This document shows, piece after piece, positions 53,748-61,503 of a stretch of 64,000 bases of DNA (positions are counted from its first letter, which is position 1; the number at the start of each line of letters is the position of its first letter). The notes under the pieces were generated by a model. It worked only from the letters and a program-made list of their open reading frames with translations, was not told the DNA's origin and did no database searches. Made by a program: the position numbers and the translations under genes. Location of the stretch: NCBI RefSeq assembly GCF_024397975.1, contig NZ_CP073745.1, forward strand, positions 489,501-553,500, written 5' to 3'. The DNA comes from Bacterioplanoides sp. SCSIO 12839. Its GTDB lineage: Bacteria; Pseudomonadota; Gammaproteobacteria; Pseudomonadales; Oceanobacteraceae.

Positions 53748-54131
53748 TTACTTAATCACGTCCAGGTCGTACCATGGAGTTGGGTTGATTGGGCAACGGT
53801 AACGGACACCTTCTTTACCAATGGTCACGCGGGAAATACGCTTCTCACCTGGCTCCAGTGGGAACATATCCAGGTTTGATTTAGTTGCCAGATCCTGAAT
53901 CTGGAAGCCAACTAACTTGTCTGATTTATTGGTAATCACAAATTCATATTCACCGGCTTTTAGACCCGCTACGGTTTCATGGGCGGCAAAATAACCATTG
54001 TATTCATCCAGGTTAATCACGGTAACGCCGTCGTCGCGGGTCACAGGAGTACCTGCTAAAGCCCCCAGGCTTAAAGTTGCTAAGACCAGTACCGCGAAAG
54101 TCTGGCGCAGAGTCTGAAATACGTTTTTCAT
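53748..54131 (-). CDS. Exported cupredoxin-like small protein
   Basis: A 127-residue protein with a signal peptide (VLVLATLSLGALAG). The mature part is a beta-rich domain, LKAGEYEFVITNKSDKLVGFQIQDL then MFPLEPGEKRISRVTIGKEGVRYRCPINPTPWYDL. It looks like the cupredoxin-like domain of unknown-function exported proteins. Only one cysteine is visible and no full type-1 copper set, so metal binding is uncertain. Confidence 0.6.
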   Translation of the reverse strand: MKNVFQTLRQTFAVLVLATLSLGALAGTPVTRDDGVTVINLDEYNGYFAAHETVAGLKAGEYEFVITNKSDKLVGFQIQDLATKSNLDMFPLEPGEKRISRVTIGKEGVRYRCPINPTPWYDLDVIK

Positions 54132-54233
54132 GATGTGTTTCCTTTAGTCGGTTCAGTAATGCTATGGGGTTAAACAATCACTGGTTGTTGCCAGCTGATG
54201 TAGACACTATAGTGGTGTTTTTATGGATTAATA

Positions 54234-55205
54234 ATGATTAATGGTGCTTTAAATATGTCAGATAGTCCAAGTGGTGGGGTTTCTAATGCGAATGCCGCAG
54301 ATATCGGTATCGGTCAGCCAGATGCGCTCAGCTCGTTATTGATTGGTCTGCAGCTGCATGGTGAGGTGTATGTCAGCGGCAGTTTTTGTGGTGCCTGGGC
54401 CGTGGACACTTCGGGTAAGCGGCACATTCCTTTTCACCTGGTGAGTGCGGGTCGTGCCTGGCTGCATATCGAAGGTCAGCCATCCCGGGTATTAAATGCC
54501 GGGGACCTGGTACTGTTTCCACGCGATCTGTCGCATACCATTTCCCATAGCGAACAACCGCCAGCAGAAGAATTGGTGAATGCCGGGTTTGACCCGAGTG
54601 AGCCAGTGACAACAGAAATGGTGTGTGGCTATTTTGATTTTACCAATAAAGCGGCCTGGCCATTATTAGAAAGCCTGGATGATGTGATCGTGCTGGATTT
54701 AAGCCAGCAAAGCCTGCAACCCGTGTTACGAGCCTTTATTGACTATATCGTTGCTGAGCTTAAACAACGTAACCCCGGCTTTCTGGCAGTGGTGAACCAG
54801 CTAGTGTATCTGTTATTTGTTCAGGTGATTCGCCAACAAATTGAAAGCGGCCGGTTAAAAGAAGGTTTGTTAGTGGCCTTGTTTGATCCCAAAATCAGCA
54901 AAGCGTTAGCGGCGATTCATAATCAGCCACAACAAAACTGGAGCTTAGTTACGCTTGCTCAGGAATCTGGTATGGGGCGTTCTTCATTTGCTGCCTTGTT
55001 TCAGAAGCTGGTGGGGATGCCAGCCATGCGTTATCTGACGTTATGGCGTATGCGGGAAGCCACGGAGTTGCTGAAATACACCAACCGCTCGATGCTCGAT
55101 ATTGCTGAGCAATGTGGTTATGAATCCGAAGCCGCTTTTCGTAAAGCCTATAAACAAACCATGGGAGACACTCCCGGAGCTGTTCGTAAGTCAGCCAAGC
55201 TGTGA
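54234..55205 (+). CDS. AraC-family regulator with cupin-type sensor
   Basis: A 323-residue regulator (start at ATG 54234 or 54255; neither has a clear ribosome site). The cupin_6 sensor domain is at about residues 30-150 (FHLVSAGRAWLHIEGQPSRVLNAGDLVLFPRDLSHTISHS). The AraC helix-turn-helix pair follows at the end (WSLVTLAQESGMGRSSFAALFQKLVG, MLDIAEQCGYESEAAFRKAYKQTMGDTPGAVRK). The next gene overlaps its stop by 4 bases. Confidence 0.9.
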   Translation: MINGALNMSDSPSGGVSNANAADIGIGQPDALSSLLIGLQLHGEVYVSGSFCGAWAVDTSGKRHIPFHLVSAGRAWLHIEGQPSRVLNAGDLVLFPRDLSHTISHSEQPPAEELVNAGFDPSEPVTTEMVCGYFDFTNKAAWPLLESLDDVIVLDLSQQSLQPVLRAFIDYIVAELKQRNPGFLAVVNQLVYLLFVQVIRQQIESGRLKEGLLVALFDPKISKALAAIHNQPQQNWSLVTLAQESGMGRSSFAALFQKLVGMPAMRYLTLWRMREATELLKYTNRSMLDIAEQCGYESEAAFRKAYKQTMGDTPGAVRKSAKL

Positions 55206-55663
55206 GCAAAAATACGATGATCAAACCCTTAATGCATTTCCCGGCTCCAGCCACAGATGAACACAGTGACTTTGTATTGATGGCAGGCAGCGGAGACCCT
55301 TGCGCGCCACATATTCTGGTGTATGAGGTGATCCGCGACTTTTTATCGGCGCCGCGCAGTTTTGCCATTGTGGAAATCACATCGGCGACCTCAGGCGCGA
55401 TTGAACTGGCCGCCGACAATGAATATGAGGGAATCGCTTATCACGAAGATGGCAGTATGTCGGAACTAGGTTTTTTTGTATTACAAGAAGATGTGTTGTT
55501 GGACGCCGAAGGTGCTGAAGATCATGAGGTGCCGAGTGAACAACATATTCTGATCAGCCTGGCAGCGCAGCGAATTGAGTTATTGGCTGATTCAGTGACC
55601 TTTAAACAATCACTGATTGCTGCCAGCGCGAGAGAAGCATTGGGGCTTTATTTAACCAGTTAG
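55202..55663 (+). CDS. Conserved-type hypothetical protein
   Basis: A 153-residue acidic protein. GTG 55202 overlaps the AraC stop (GTGA), suggesting coupling; an internal ATG at 55217 is possible. A hydrophilic alpha/beta mixture with VEITSATSGAIELAADNEYEGIAYHEDGSMSELGFFVLQEDVLLDA. No signal or membrane segment. I cannot assign a family; it may be the target or partner of the upstream regulator. Confidence 0.6.
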   Translation: MSKNTMIKPLMHFPAPATDEHSDFVLMAGSGDPCAPHILVYEVIRDFLSAPRSFAIVEITSATSGAIELAADNEYEGIAYHEDGSMSELGFFVLQEDVLLDAEGAEDHEVPSEQHILISLAAQRIELLADSVTFKQSLIAASAREALGLYLTS

Positions 55664-55695
55664 GATTTAACGCGTTAGGGTTTCCTGTTAATGCA

Positions 55696-56019
55696 TTAAA
55701 TATCGCTATCCGCCAGTTCGTCGGTTAACACCTCACGCTCTAACTTAGCGACGGGCTTGAGGATATGAAAACCCAGATGAGTTTTTACCGCAGGGGTATA
55801 AGGTGTTTCGCCATCCCAGTCACTCAGAGCCTTAACCAGTGGGGTCGGCAAGGTATCCAGTGAGTGGTAGCCCGCAAACCCCTGATGAGTCGCCGACTGA
55901 CAGGCGGAATATTCTTCTGCTAAGTCACCGAAATCCGCCCCCAGCTCCAGTTCCTTAACAATGTCTTCGGCCAGCAGCGGGCTTTTTAACAGAATATGGT
56001 GCAGGGCTACGGTGGTCAT
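55696..56019 (-). CDS. ppiC: Small parvulin-type peptidyl-prolyl isomerase
   Basis: A 107-residue parvulin-like protein: TVALHHILLKSPLLAEDIVKELELGADFGDLAEEYSACQSATHQG then GFAGYHSLDTLPTPLVKALSDWDGETPYTPAVKTHLGFHILKPV. ATG 56019 is chosen over the GTG at 56028. It catalyses proline isomerisation in the cytoplasm; there is no signal peptide. Confidence 0.88.
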   Translation of the reverse strand: MTTVALHHILLKSPLLAEDIVKELELGADFGDLAEEYSACQSATHQGFAGYHSLDTLPTPLVKALSDWDGETPYTPAVKTHLGFHILKPVAKLEREVLTDELADSDI

Positions 56020-56080
56020 AACTATCACTACTCAATAACAAAGTTAGGTCGTGAAAAGTTTAGCAGAAGATTGTATCTGC

Positions 56081-56192
56081 GCTTTCTCTGTGCAATTACT
56101 TTTAAAGCAGAGGCAGGATGCCTCGGTAGCGCAGTAGGGCCATGGATGGCCCTTCTGAGCGGTGGCTAAAAGTAATTGTATAGAGAAAGTGC
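56081..56192. repeat. Intergenic palindromic element, copy 2
   Basis: The outer arms CGCTTTCTCTGTGCAATTAC (start 56081) and its complement at 56168-56192 match at 22 of 25 positions. The interior holds hairpins GAGGCA...TGCCTC and GGGCCAT-GG-ATGGCCC. The central GCCATGGATGGC is shared with copy 1 at 1125-1214. The right arm overlaps the pqiA-like stop codon by one base. As RNA it would be a strong terminator-like structure. Confidence 0.6.
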
Positions 56193-56716
56193 TAGGAGCC
56201 TGGGTTATCGGTTGAAGGTTGATGCGCCAGTAGCTGTCCTGAAGCAATCGATAATAAACAGAACGCGCTGAACCAATAGAAACCTTGCAGCAACTCAGCC
56301 TCTAGCTCCGCGGTAGCCTGAGCGGTAAAGAAGGCCACCAGAATGGCGACCACAAATACATCCGCCATCGACCACTTGCTTACCGCGGCGATAAAGCGCC
56401 AACGCCCTGGAGAAGGGTTTAGCCAGGTGAAAATAATCATTAATGCTTTGCTTACCGGAATCACCACACTAAAGGTGACAATGGCGATGGCAACCCCGCT
56501 GTAGCCCAGGTTATGTAGTGTTTCGACCGTTTCCCAGATGGAGCGGGTTTCATGAAACATCTGAGTTTTTAAGCCAAATAAGCTCACTGATGCACTCAGG
56601 GTCATAATGGGTTCCATCACGCCGGGGTATAACAAGCCATAGCTGATGATGGCCAGCAGCAGGCCAACGCGCTGCACCCAGGATTTCTGAGTCCAGCTGT
56701 TGATAAGTGTTTGCAT
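56192..56716 (-). CDS. PqiA-domain membrane protein (paraquat-inducible protein A-like)
   Basis: A 174-residue protein with four membrane helices and a single PqiA domain (IISYGLLYPGVMEPIMTL, WRFIAAVSKWSMADVFVVAILVAFF). It is half the length of full PqiA, which has two such domains, so it is the single-domain type. It may join membrane lipid transport (PqiABC/YebST-like). It lies 22 bases after minE on the same strand. Confidence 0.88.
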   Translation of the reverse strand: MQTLINSWTQKSWVQRVGLLLAIISYGLLYPGVMEPIMTLSASVSLFGLKTQMFHETRSIWETVETLHNLGYSGVAIAIVTFSVVIPVSKALMIIFTWLNPSPGRWRFIAAVSKWSMADVFVVAILVAFFTAQATAELEAELLQGFYWFSAFCLLSIASGQLLAHQPSTDNPGS

Positions 56717-56738
56717 AGGGAAATAACGCTAGGAGAAG

Positions 56739-56993
56739 TTATTGATCTTCCGGCAGGGTTACATTCAGTTCCAGCACGGAGGTTTGCCCTTGTTGTTCCA
56801 GCTGTACGTTCACATCGTTGTCTTCGATATGAACGTACTTACGAATCACTGCCAGAATCTCCTGCTGTAACTGAGGCAGATAATCCGGGCCGTTATTACG
56901 CAGACGATCGTGGGCGACCAGAACACGCAGACGCTCTTTGGCGACACTGGCTGAGCTTTTTTGCTCCTTGCGGAAGATGTCCATTAAACTCAT
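56739..56993 (-). CDS. minE: Cell division topological specificity factor MinE
   Basis: An 84-residue MinE. ATG 56993 gives MSLMDIFRKEQKSSASVAKERLRVLVAHDR with the membrane-targeting and MinD-binding helix; the frame extends to 57014 inside minD. It stimulates MinD ATPase to drive pole-to-pole oscillation. Third gene of minC-minD-minE. Confidence 0.97.
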   Translation of the reverse strand: MSLMDIFRKEQKSSASVAKERLRVLVAHDRLRNNGPDYLPQLQQEILAVIRKYVHIEDNDVNVQLEQQGQTSVLELNVTLPEDQ

Positions 56994-57003
56994 GTTGCTC
57001 TCC

Positions 57004-57810
57004 TTAGCCACCAAAGACGCGTTTCAGGAAGCCTTTTTTCTGCTTCTCTAAGAAACGATGTGGGCGGTCTTCGCCTAAATAACGGGCAACGGCATCATCG
57101 TACGCCTGTCCGGCATCGCTGTTCTCATCGTGAGTTACGGGGATGCCCTGGTTGGACGCTTTTAATACCGCTTCGGATTCCGGAATCACACCCAGCAGAG
57201 GAATAGCGAGAATGTCTTCGACATCTTCAACCGACAACATTTCACCACGATCAACCCGCTCTGGGTTGTAGCGCGTCAGCAATAAGTGCTCTTTAACACT
57301 TTTGCCTTGTTCGGCCATGCGCGACTTGCTTTGCAGAATACCAATAATGCGATCAGAGTCGCGTACCGAAGACACTTCCGGGTTGGTGACGATGATGGCT
57401 TCTTCGGCAAAATACAGCGCCATCTGAGCGCCGTGTTCGATGCCTGCCGGAGAATCACAGATGATGTAATCAAAGTCTTCGGATAAATCGTTCAGAACTT
57501 TTTCCACGCCTTCAATGCTCAGTGCATCTTTATCGCGGGTTTGCGAGGCTGGCAAAACAAACAGGTTTTCAAGGCGCTTGTCTTTGATCAATGCTTGTTT
57601 CAGAGTAGCTTCACCCTGAACAACGTTGACGAAGTCATAAACGACGCGACGCTCACAGCCCATGACCAGGTCCAGGTTACGCAGGCCCACGTCAAAATCG
57701 ATCACAACCGTTTTGTTTCCCTTCATCGCCAGTGCGGCTGAGATGGCTGCACTGGAGGTGGTTTTTCCCACTCCGCCTTTACCGGAGGTAACAACGATGA
57801 TTTTAGCCAA
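57004..57810 (-). CDS. minD: Septum site-determining protein MinD
   Basis: A 268-residue MinD. The deviant Walker A GKGGVGKTT (about residues 10-18), VVIDFDVGLRNLDLVMG and ICDSPAGIE are seen. The C-terminal amphipathic helix EKQKKGFLKRVFGG binds the membrane. It positions MinC away from midcell. Confidence 0.98.
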   Translation of the reverse strand: MAKIIVVTSGKGGVGKTTSSAAISAALAMKGNKTVVIDFDVGLRNLDLVMGCERRVVYDFVNVVQGEATLKQALIKDKRLENLFVLPASQTRDKDALSIEGVEKVLNDLSEDFDYIICDSPAGIEHGAQMALYFAEEAIIVTNPEVSSVRDSDRIIGILQSKSRMAEQGKSVKEHLLLTRYNPERVDRGEMLSVEDVEDILAIPLLGVIPESEAVLKASNQGIPVTHDENSDAGQAYDDAVARYLGEDRPHRFLEKQKKGFLKRVFGG

Positions 57811-57850
57811 GGCGTAAATCCCTTAATTTTTAGTGTTGTGTCGTAAAAAT

Positions 57851-57988
57851 GGCTGACAGCTTGTCGAATAACGTTTCCGAGGCCGCCAGTACAAGGCAAA
57901 AAATGGGTGAGAAAGCGCAGTTTATAAGTAATAAATGAGCATTCCGAGCCTATTTTTAACGCAGTAATGGCAACGTAGGTAGTTTTTC
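57851..57988 (-). repeat. Dispersed ~130-base intergenic repeat, copy 2
   Basis: Read on the minus strand it runs from GTTGAAAAACTACCTACGTT through GCGTTAAAAATAGGCTCGG, CTTATAAACT and GCCTTGTACTGG to CTCGGAAACGTTATTCGACA. It repeats the stretch at 24332-24460. It occupies most of the gap between minC and minD. By eye it is about 80 percent identical to copy 1. Confidence 0.7.
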
Positions 57989-57996
57989 AACAGTAT

Positions 57997-58707
57997 TTAT
58001 GAAACACCCATGATATTCAAGTTAGCGCTATCGTCAGTGTCACTCTGATTGAGCTGAATCACCACTGGCTGTTTGTGTTGCTCGTGCTCATCTTCAAACA
58101 ACTTATATTGCCCGGCAATCGCAACCAGCTCGGCTTCAAATTGCTGCGCACTGATGATGGCAGCTTCGCAACCTTTGGCGCCCGCCAGTGCTCGGCCGCG
58201 TAAAGCGCCGTAAATATGTACATCACCTGTAGCGATCACTTCAGCCCCCGCACTGACCATGCCCATAATGAACAGATCACCATCAAAATACAGCTGCTGA
58301 CCCGAGCGCACATTTGAGTTGTGAATCTTAACGGCACGCTGGTGTTTTTCTTCAACAGATGGCTGATCTTTTACAGCATTTTGCGAAGTGGCAGGGGCTT
58401 GCTTGGTTTGGCCACGACCCAGGTCCGCCAGTTGCAAATCATTCAGCTGTGGCTGAATCGCTGGCGGGCAGTTTTTGACGGCAACGGCCTGTAATCCGGA
58501 ATTCCGGCAAATGCTTTTGAGTTGTGCCAGGTCGATGGCATCCAGACCATTCAGATCCAGCACACAGGGCAGGTTATTAAATAACGCCGGCGCTTCGGCT
58601 TTTTTCTGTGATAACTGCAGCTGAATCTGTTCCAGGTCATCGCCACTGAAAGTCAGCGTTGTCAGCGGGACTAATCCCGCTTTGATTTTAACGTCCGTGC
58701 TGCTCAT
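57997..58707 (-). CDS. minC: Septum site-determining protein MinC
   Basis: A 236-residue FtsZ assembly inhibitor. The N-terminal MinC domain precedes a Gln/Pro/Ala-rich linker (about residues 95-120). The C-terminal beta-helix follows (VRSGQQLYFDGDLFIMGMVSAGAEVIATGDVHIYGALRGRALAG). It precedes minD with a 186-base gap filled by a repeat element. Confidence 0.95.
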   Translation of the reverse strand: MSSTDVKIKAGLVPLTTLTFSGDDLEQIQLQLSQKKAEAPALFNNLPCVLDLNGLDAIDLAQLKSICRNSGLQAVAVKNCPPAIQPQLNDLQLADLGRGQTKQAPATSQNAVKDQPSVEEKHQRAVKIHNSNVRSGQQLYFDGDLFIMGMVSAGAEVIATGDVHIYGALRGRALAGAKGCEAAIISAQQFEAELVAIAGQYKLFEDEHEQHKQPVVIQLNQSDTDDSANLNIMGVS

Positions 58708-58712
58708 AAGGC

Positions 58713-59066
58713 TTAGGCTTTTTGCTGCAGTGGGAACTGCCCAAAGGTGATGTCGGTTAAGCCTTCTTTTAACAGGCGACGCAGGTTGTGGTGGTTATCT
58801 ACGTCTGGGGTGGCAACCACATCGCGGTAATGCTCACCAAAACAACGCAACGTCTGATCCTGTGTCAGCTCCAGCAGTTGTGCCAGCGCAAATACTTTGC
58901 AGCTTCCCTGGTTCTGATCAACGGCATTGGCAACCGAACCGTTCTGGAAAGCGGATGGGGTGAAATCAAACCATGTCTCGATAAAAGCCAGCGTGCTGGC
59001 AAATTGGTGATCATCATTTTGCAGGTGTTGCAGGAAGGTAGCTTTGGCTTGTTGAAAATCGCTCAT
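58713..59066 (-). CDS. HopJ-type effector-like family protein
   Basis: A 117-residue protein. ATG 59066 gives MSDFQQAKATFLQHL. FIETWFDFTPSAFQNGSVANAVDQNQGSCKVFALAQL and CFGEHYRDVVATPDVDNHHNLRRLL match the HopJ family, first named as a type III effector but widespread in bacteria without such systems. It lies 5 bases upstream of minC on the same strand, so it may be co-transcribed. Function unknown. Confidence 0.82.
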   Translation of the reverse strand: MSDFQQAKATFLQHLQNDDHQFASTLAFIETWFDFTPSAFQNGSVANAVDQNQGSCKVFALAQLLELTQDQTLRCFGEHYRDVVATPDVDNHHNLRRLLKEGLTDITFGQFPLQQKA

Positions 59067-59122
59067 GAATAGGCTCAATAATCAGATAAAACGAGCCGAA
59101 AGGCTACCATTGCGCGCTGAGA

Positions 59123-59135
59123 CTGTCATCGTTTG
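59123..59135. promoter_or_regulatory. Single match to the AraC-type repeat unit
   Basis: CTGTCATCGTTTG is the exact complement of 13 bases of the repeat unit at 15995-16029. It lies about 57 bases upstream of the HopJ-like start. Only one copy is present, so a role is doubtful; chance alone would give such a match rarely in this window. Confidence 0.35.
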
Positions 59136-59189
59136 ATTAATCATGAGCGAGGAAGCGCCCACTCAAAGGAGCGGACGCGAGTTGCGGGG

Positions 59190-60461
59190 CTATAGGCGTT
59201 CAAACTCGAGAGACTCATCCCCATCAATTGAACCATTATTATTGTCATCGAATTGTAGGGTGAGAGAATTACCACTTACCTGAGCGAAGAGGGTGCTTTC
59301 ACCAACGAAATCAGTCAGCCCGGTATCCCCATTGTTATCAAAGGTCTGAGTAACGGTAAGCTGACCATTGGCAGAGTTTCTGGAATAGGTGCCCCACTCC
59401 ATACCAGATGTCTCTCCTTGTTCATCAAAGGGGGCCTGCTCATCAACTTCGGCATGGACATAAGTACCGTCGGCAAAGAAGATAAATGCCAATAAGTCGT
59501 TATCAGTGGCGGTGGTAAACCAGGCGCCTTGCAAGCCATTCTCTGCCGTACGAGAGAAGGTCAGTGACTCGTCAGCTTCAATCGAGCCATTATTATTGTC
59601 GTCGAATTGTATGGTGAGTGAATCACCATCTACCTGAGCAAACAGGGTGCCTTTACCAACAAAATCAGTCAGGCCGGTATCGCCATTATTATCAAAGGTT
59701 TGGGTAACGGTCAGTTGGCCACTAACCGGGTTTCTGGAATAACTGCCCCACTCCATGCCCGATTCTTCATTTTCTTCATCGAACGGAGCCTCTTCATCGA
59801 CTTCCAGATGCAGGTATGTGCCATCATCAAAGAAAACGAAAGCAAGTAAGTCGTTATCGGTCGTAGTTGTTGTCCAGACGCCTTCGATATTGCCAGTAAT
59901 ATCCTCAAGTGTTTCTTCAAAATGATTAACGGCATCAGTTACTGAAATCAGCGAGGTGTTGGGTGAGCCTGAATTTGATACCAGATTGGTAACAGCCGGA
60001 GATGATTCAAATTCATTCACTGGTACATCGAAGTTAATTGCAGATGCCGCAGCCTTAGCCTCTTCAGTAATGGTAATGCCATTATCCGCATCACCATCCT
60101 GATCCAGTGTTTGCAGTAAACGCAACATATTAACAACCTCAGGTGATGAGGTATCGGTTTCCCCTGCCAGGTCTAACGGCGTTACTGTTGCAGCCGCAGG
60201 TGCAGAGGGGAACTCAAGGTCTCCAATAAAAAAGGTAACATTTTCACCGCTCTGGTATTGAAATTGCCCTTGGTTATTCGTTACACCTTGAGAGGAATTC
60301 GTCCGGTATCCAATGTTAATTACTGGGCTATCAACTAATGTACCGGTTAATTGTGTTGGAATCTCTGAATCAGGGGGTGAATCATTACTTGAAGATGAGC
60401 CACCGCCGCAGGCGGAGGCTATCGCAGAAATGGCAACAGGTATTATTAATTTTCTCATCAT
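59190..60461 (-). CDS. Lipoprotein with two near-identical C-terminal domains
   Basis: A 423-residue lipoprotein with lipobox ASAC and a Ser/Gly-rich linker. Residues about 193-305 and 312-423 are two copies of one ~110-residue module: GxWxTTTTDNDLLAFxFFxDGTY, GMEWGxYSRN, GQLTVTQTFDNNGDTGLTDF and LFAQV. LxFDDNNNGSI ends each, with DNNNGSI resembling a calcium-binding loop. The N-terminal part carries carboxypeptidase-like and dockerin-type DQDGDADNGI loops. The DNA repeats too, showing recent duplication. The family is not recognised. Confidence 0.75.
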   Translation of the reverse strand: MMRKLIIPVAISAIASACGGGSSSSNDSPPDSEIPTQLTGTLVDSPVINIGYRTNSSQGVTNNQGQFQYQSGENVTFFIGDLEFPSAPAAATVTPLDLAGETDTSSPEVVNMLRLLQTLDQDGDADNGITITEEAKAAASAINFDVPVNEFESSPAVTNLVSNSGSPNTSLISVTDAVNHFEETLEDITGNIEGVWTTTTTDNDLLAFVFFDDGTYLHLEVDEEAPFDEENEESGMEWGSYSRNPVSGQLTVTQTFDNNGDTGLTDFVGKGTLFAQVDGDSLTIQFDDNNNGSIEADESLTFSRTAENGLQGAWFTTATDNDLLAFIFFADGTYVHAEVDEQAPFDEQGETSGMEWGTYSRNSANGQLTVTQTFDNNGDTGLTDFVGESTLFAQVSGNSLTLQFDDNNNGSIDGDESLEFERL

Positions 60462-60603
60462 CGAATCCTCTCATCTTATCCTTTAAGAACCGGGAAAGTT
60501 GACTGCCGGTCTGTCTACCATAGGTCAATTGCTGAAGTGTTGAAAGATCGATATGAATGTGTGTTTACTGCTCTGGAAGCTAAGCAATGGTGATTATTCG
60601 TGA

Positions 60604-60756
60604 TCAGCTCATCATGCTGCGAAACGCGCGGATACGGCGTAAGCCATACAGGCTGAGGAGCAGTGCGGTTGCTAACTGGCTGCCCAACACAATGCTAATG
60701 CTCAATGAACTAACTCCCAAGAGATAAGTGATTACTCGCTTTTTGTTGGTTTTCAT
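60604..60756 (-). CDS. Possible small membrane protein
   Basis: A 50-residue frame: MKTNKKRVITYLLGVSSLSI, then SIVLGSQLATALLLSLYGL and RRIRAFRSMMS. Charged ends flank one hydrophobic stretch of about 25 residues. It sits in the 413-base gap between the lipoprotein and the TetR gene, divergent from the latter and next to its operator. No clear ribosome site precedes the ATG at 60756, so this is only tentative. Confidence 0.35.
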   Translation of the reverse strand: MKTNKKRVITYLLGVSSLSISIVLGSQLATALLLSLYGLRRIRAFRSMMS

Positions 60757-60804
60757 AGGTCTTGTTCACTTTATTTGCCTGAATTGAACATGATTATAAA
60801 CACC

Positions 60805-60831
60805 GTTTAAAATAATGCTAGGATTTTAAAC
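60805..60831. promoter_or_regulatory. Inverted repeat, likely TetR operator
   Basis: GTTTAAAAT (60805-60813) and ATTTTAAAC (60823-60831), perfect 9-base arms separated by 9 bases. The outer ends TGAACA and TGTTCA add a wider palindrome. It is 43 bases before the TetR start and also upstream of the small ORF on the other strand. Confidence 0.7.
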
Positions 60832-60874
60832 GCTGTTCATTATACTGCTGGTATTCAAGGTTAAGGCGCTAAGC

Positions 60875-61468
60875 ATGGCACGCAGAAAAGATCATACCCA
60901 CGACGAAATCCGTGCTCTGGCACTTGAGGCGCTGCAGTTGCATTTGCAGCAACAACCAGCCGATACCATGAGTTTGCGTAAGTTGGCGCAAGCCATCGGT
61001 TATTCTCCGGCAACTCTGGTTAACGTGTTTGGCAGTTATGATCATTTATTGCTGAGTGTCAGCGCGATTACGCTGGATCGTTTGGCGGAATCGTTAGTAC
61101 ATCAGTCAGATCATGAACTGACTGCCATGCAGAGGCTGCAATTCTTCGGTAAGACGTATCTGCAATTTGCTCAGCAGAATACTTATTGCTGGCAACTGCT
61201 GTTTGAGCACCGTTTACCCGCTGGTGATGAGATTCCTGATTGGCAGCAACAGCGTATTGATCAGCTGTTTGCCATGATTGAACAGGCGCTGGTGGAATTA
61301 TCTTCCGACGCTGAGAATGTCCGCCAGGCGGCACGAACGGTCTGGGCATCGGTTCATGGAATCTGTACGCTGTCGCTTGGGGACAAATTGTTTTCCGACA
61401 GCCTTAGCAATGCCGATTCGATGATTGAGTCGTTAATTCATCATTACGTCATATCCTGGGCTCGCTGA
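60875..61468 (+). CDS. TetR-family regulator
   Basis: A 197-residue repressor-type protein. The helix-turn-helix is MSLRKLAQAIGYSPATLVNVFGSYDHLLLSV (residues about 33-63). The C-terminal half is a TetR_C-type helical ligand domain. It probably binds the inverted repeat just upstream and regulates itself and the following MFS-PlsC gene, 35 bases downstream. Confidence 0.9.
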   Translation: MARRKDHTHDEIRALALEALQLHLQQQPADTMSLRKLAQAIGYSPATLVNVFGSYDHLLLSVSAITLDRLAESLVHQSDHELTAMQRLQFFGKTYLQFAQQNTYCWQLLFEHRLPAGDEIPDWQQQRIDQLFAMIEQALVELSSDAENVRQAARTVWASVHGICTLSLGDKLFSDSLSNADSMIESLIHHYVISWAR

Positions 61469-61503
61469 GCCCTGATTTCACGAATAATAAAAGGATGTCC
61501 TCA

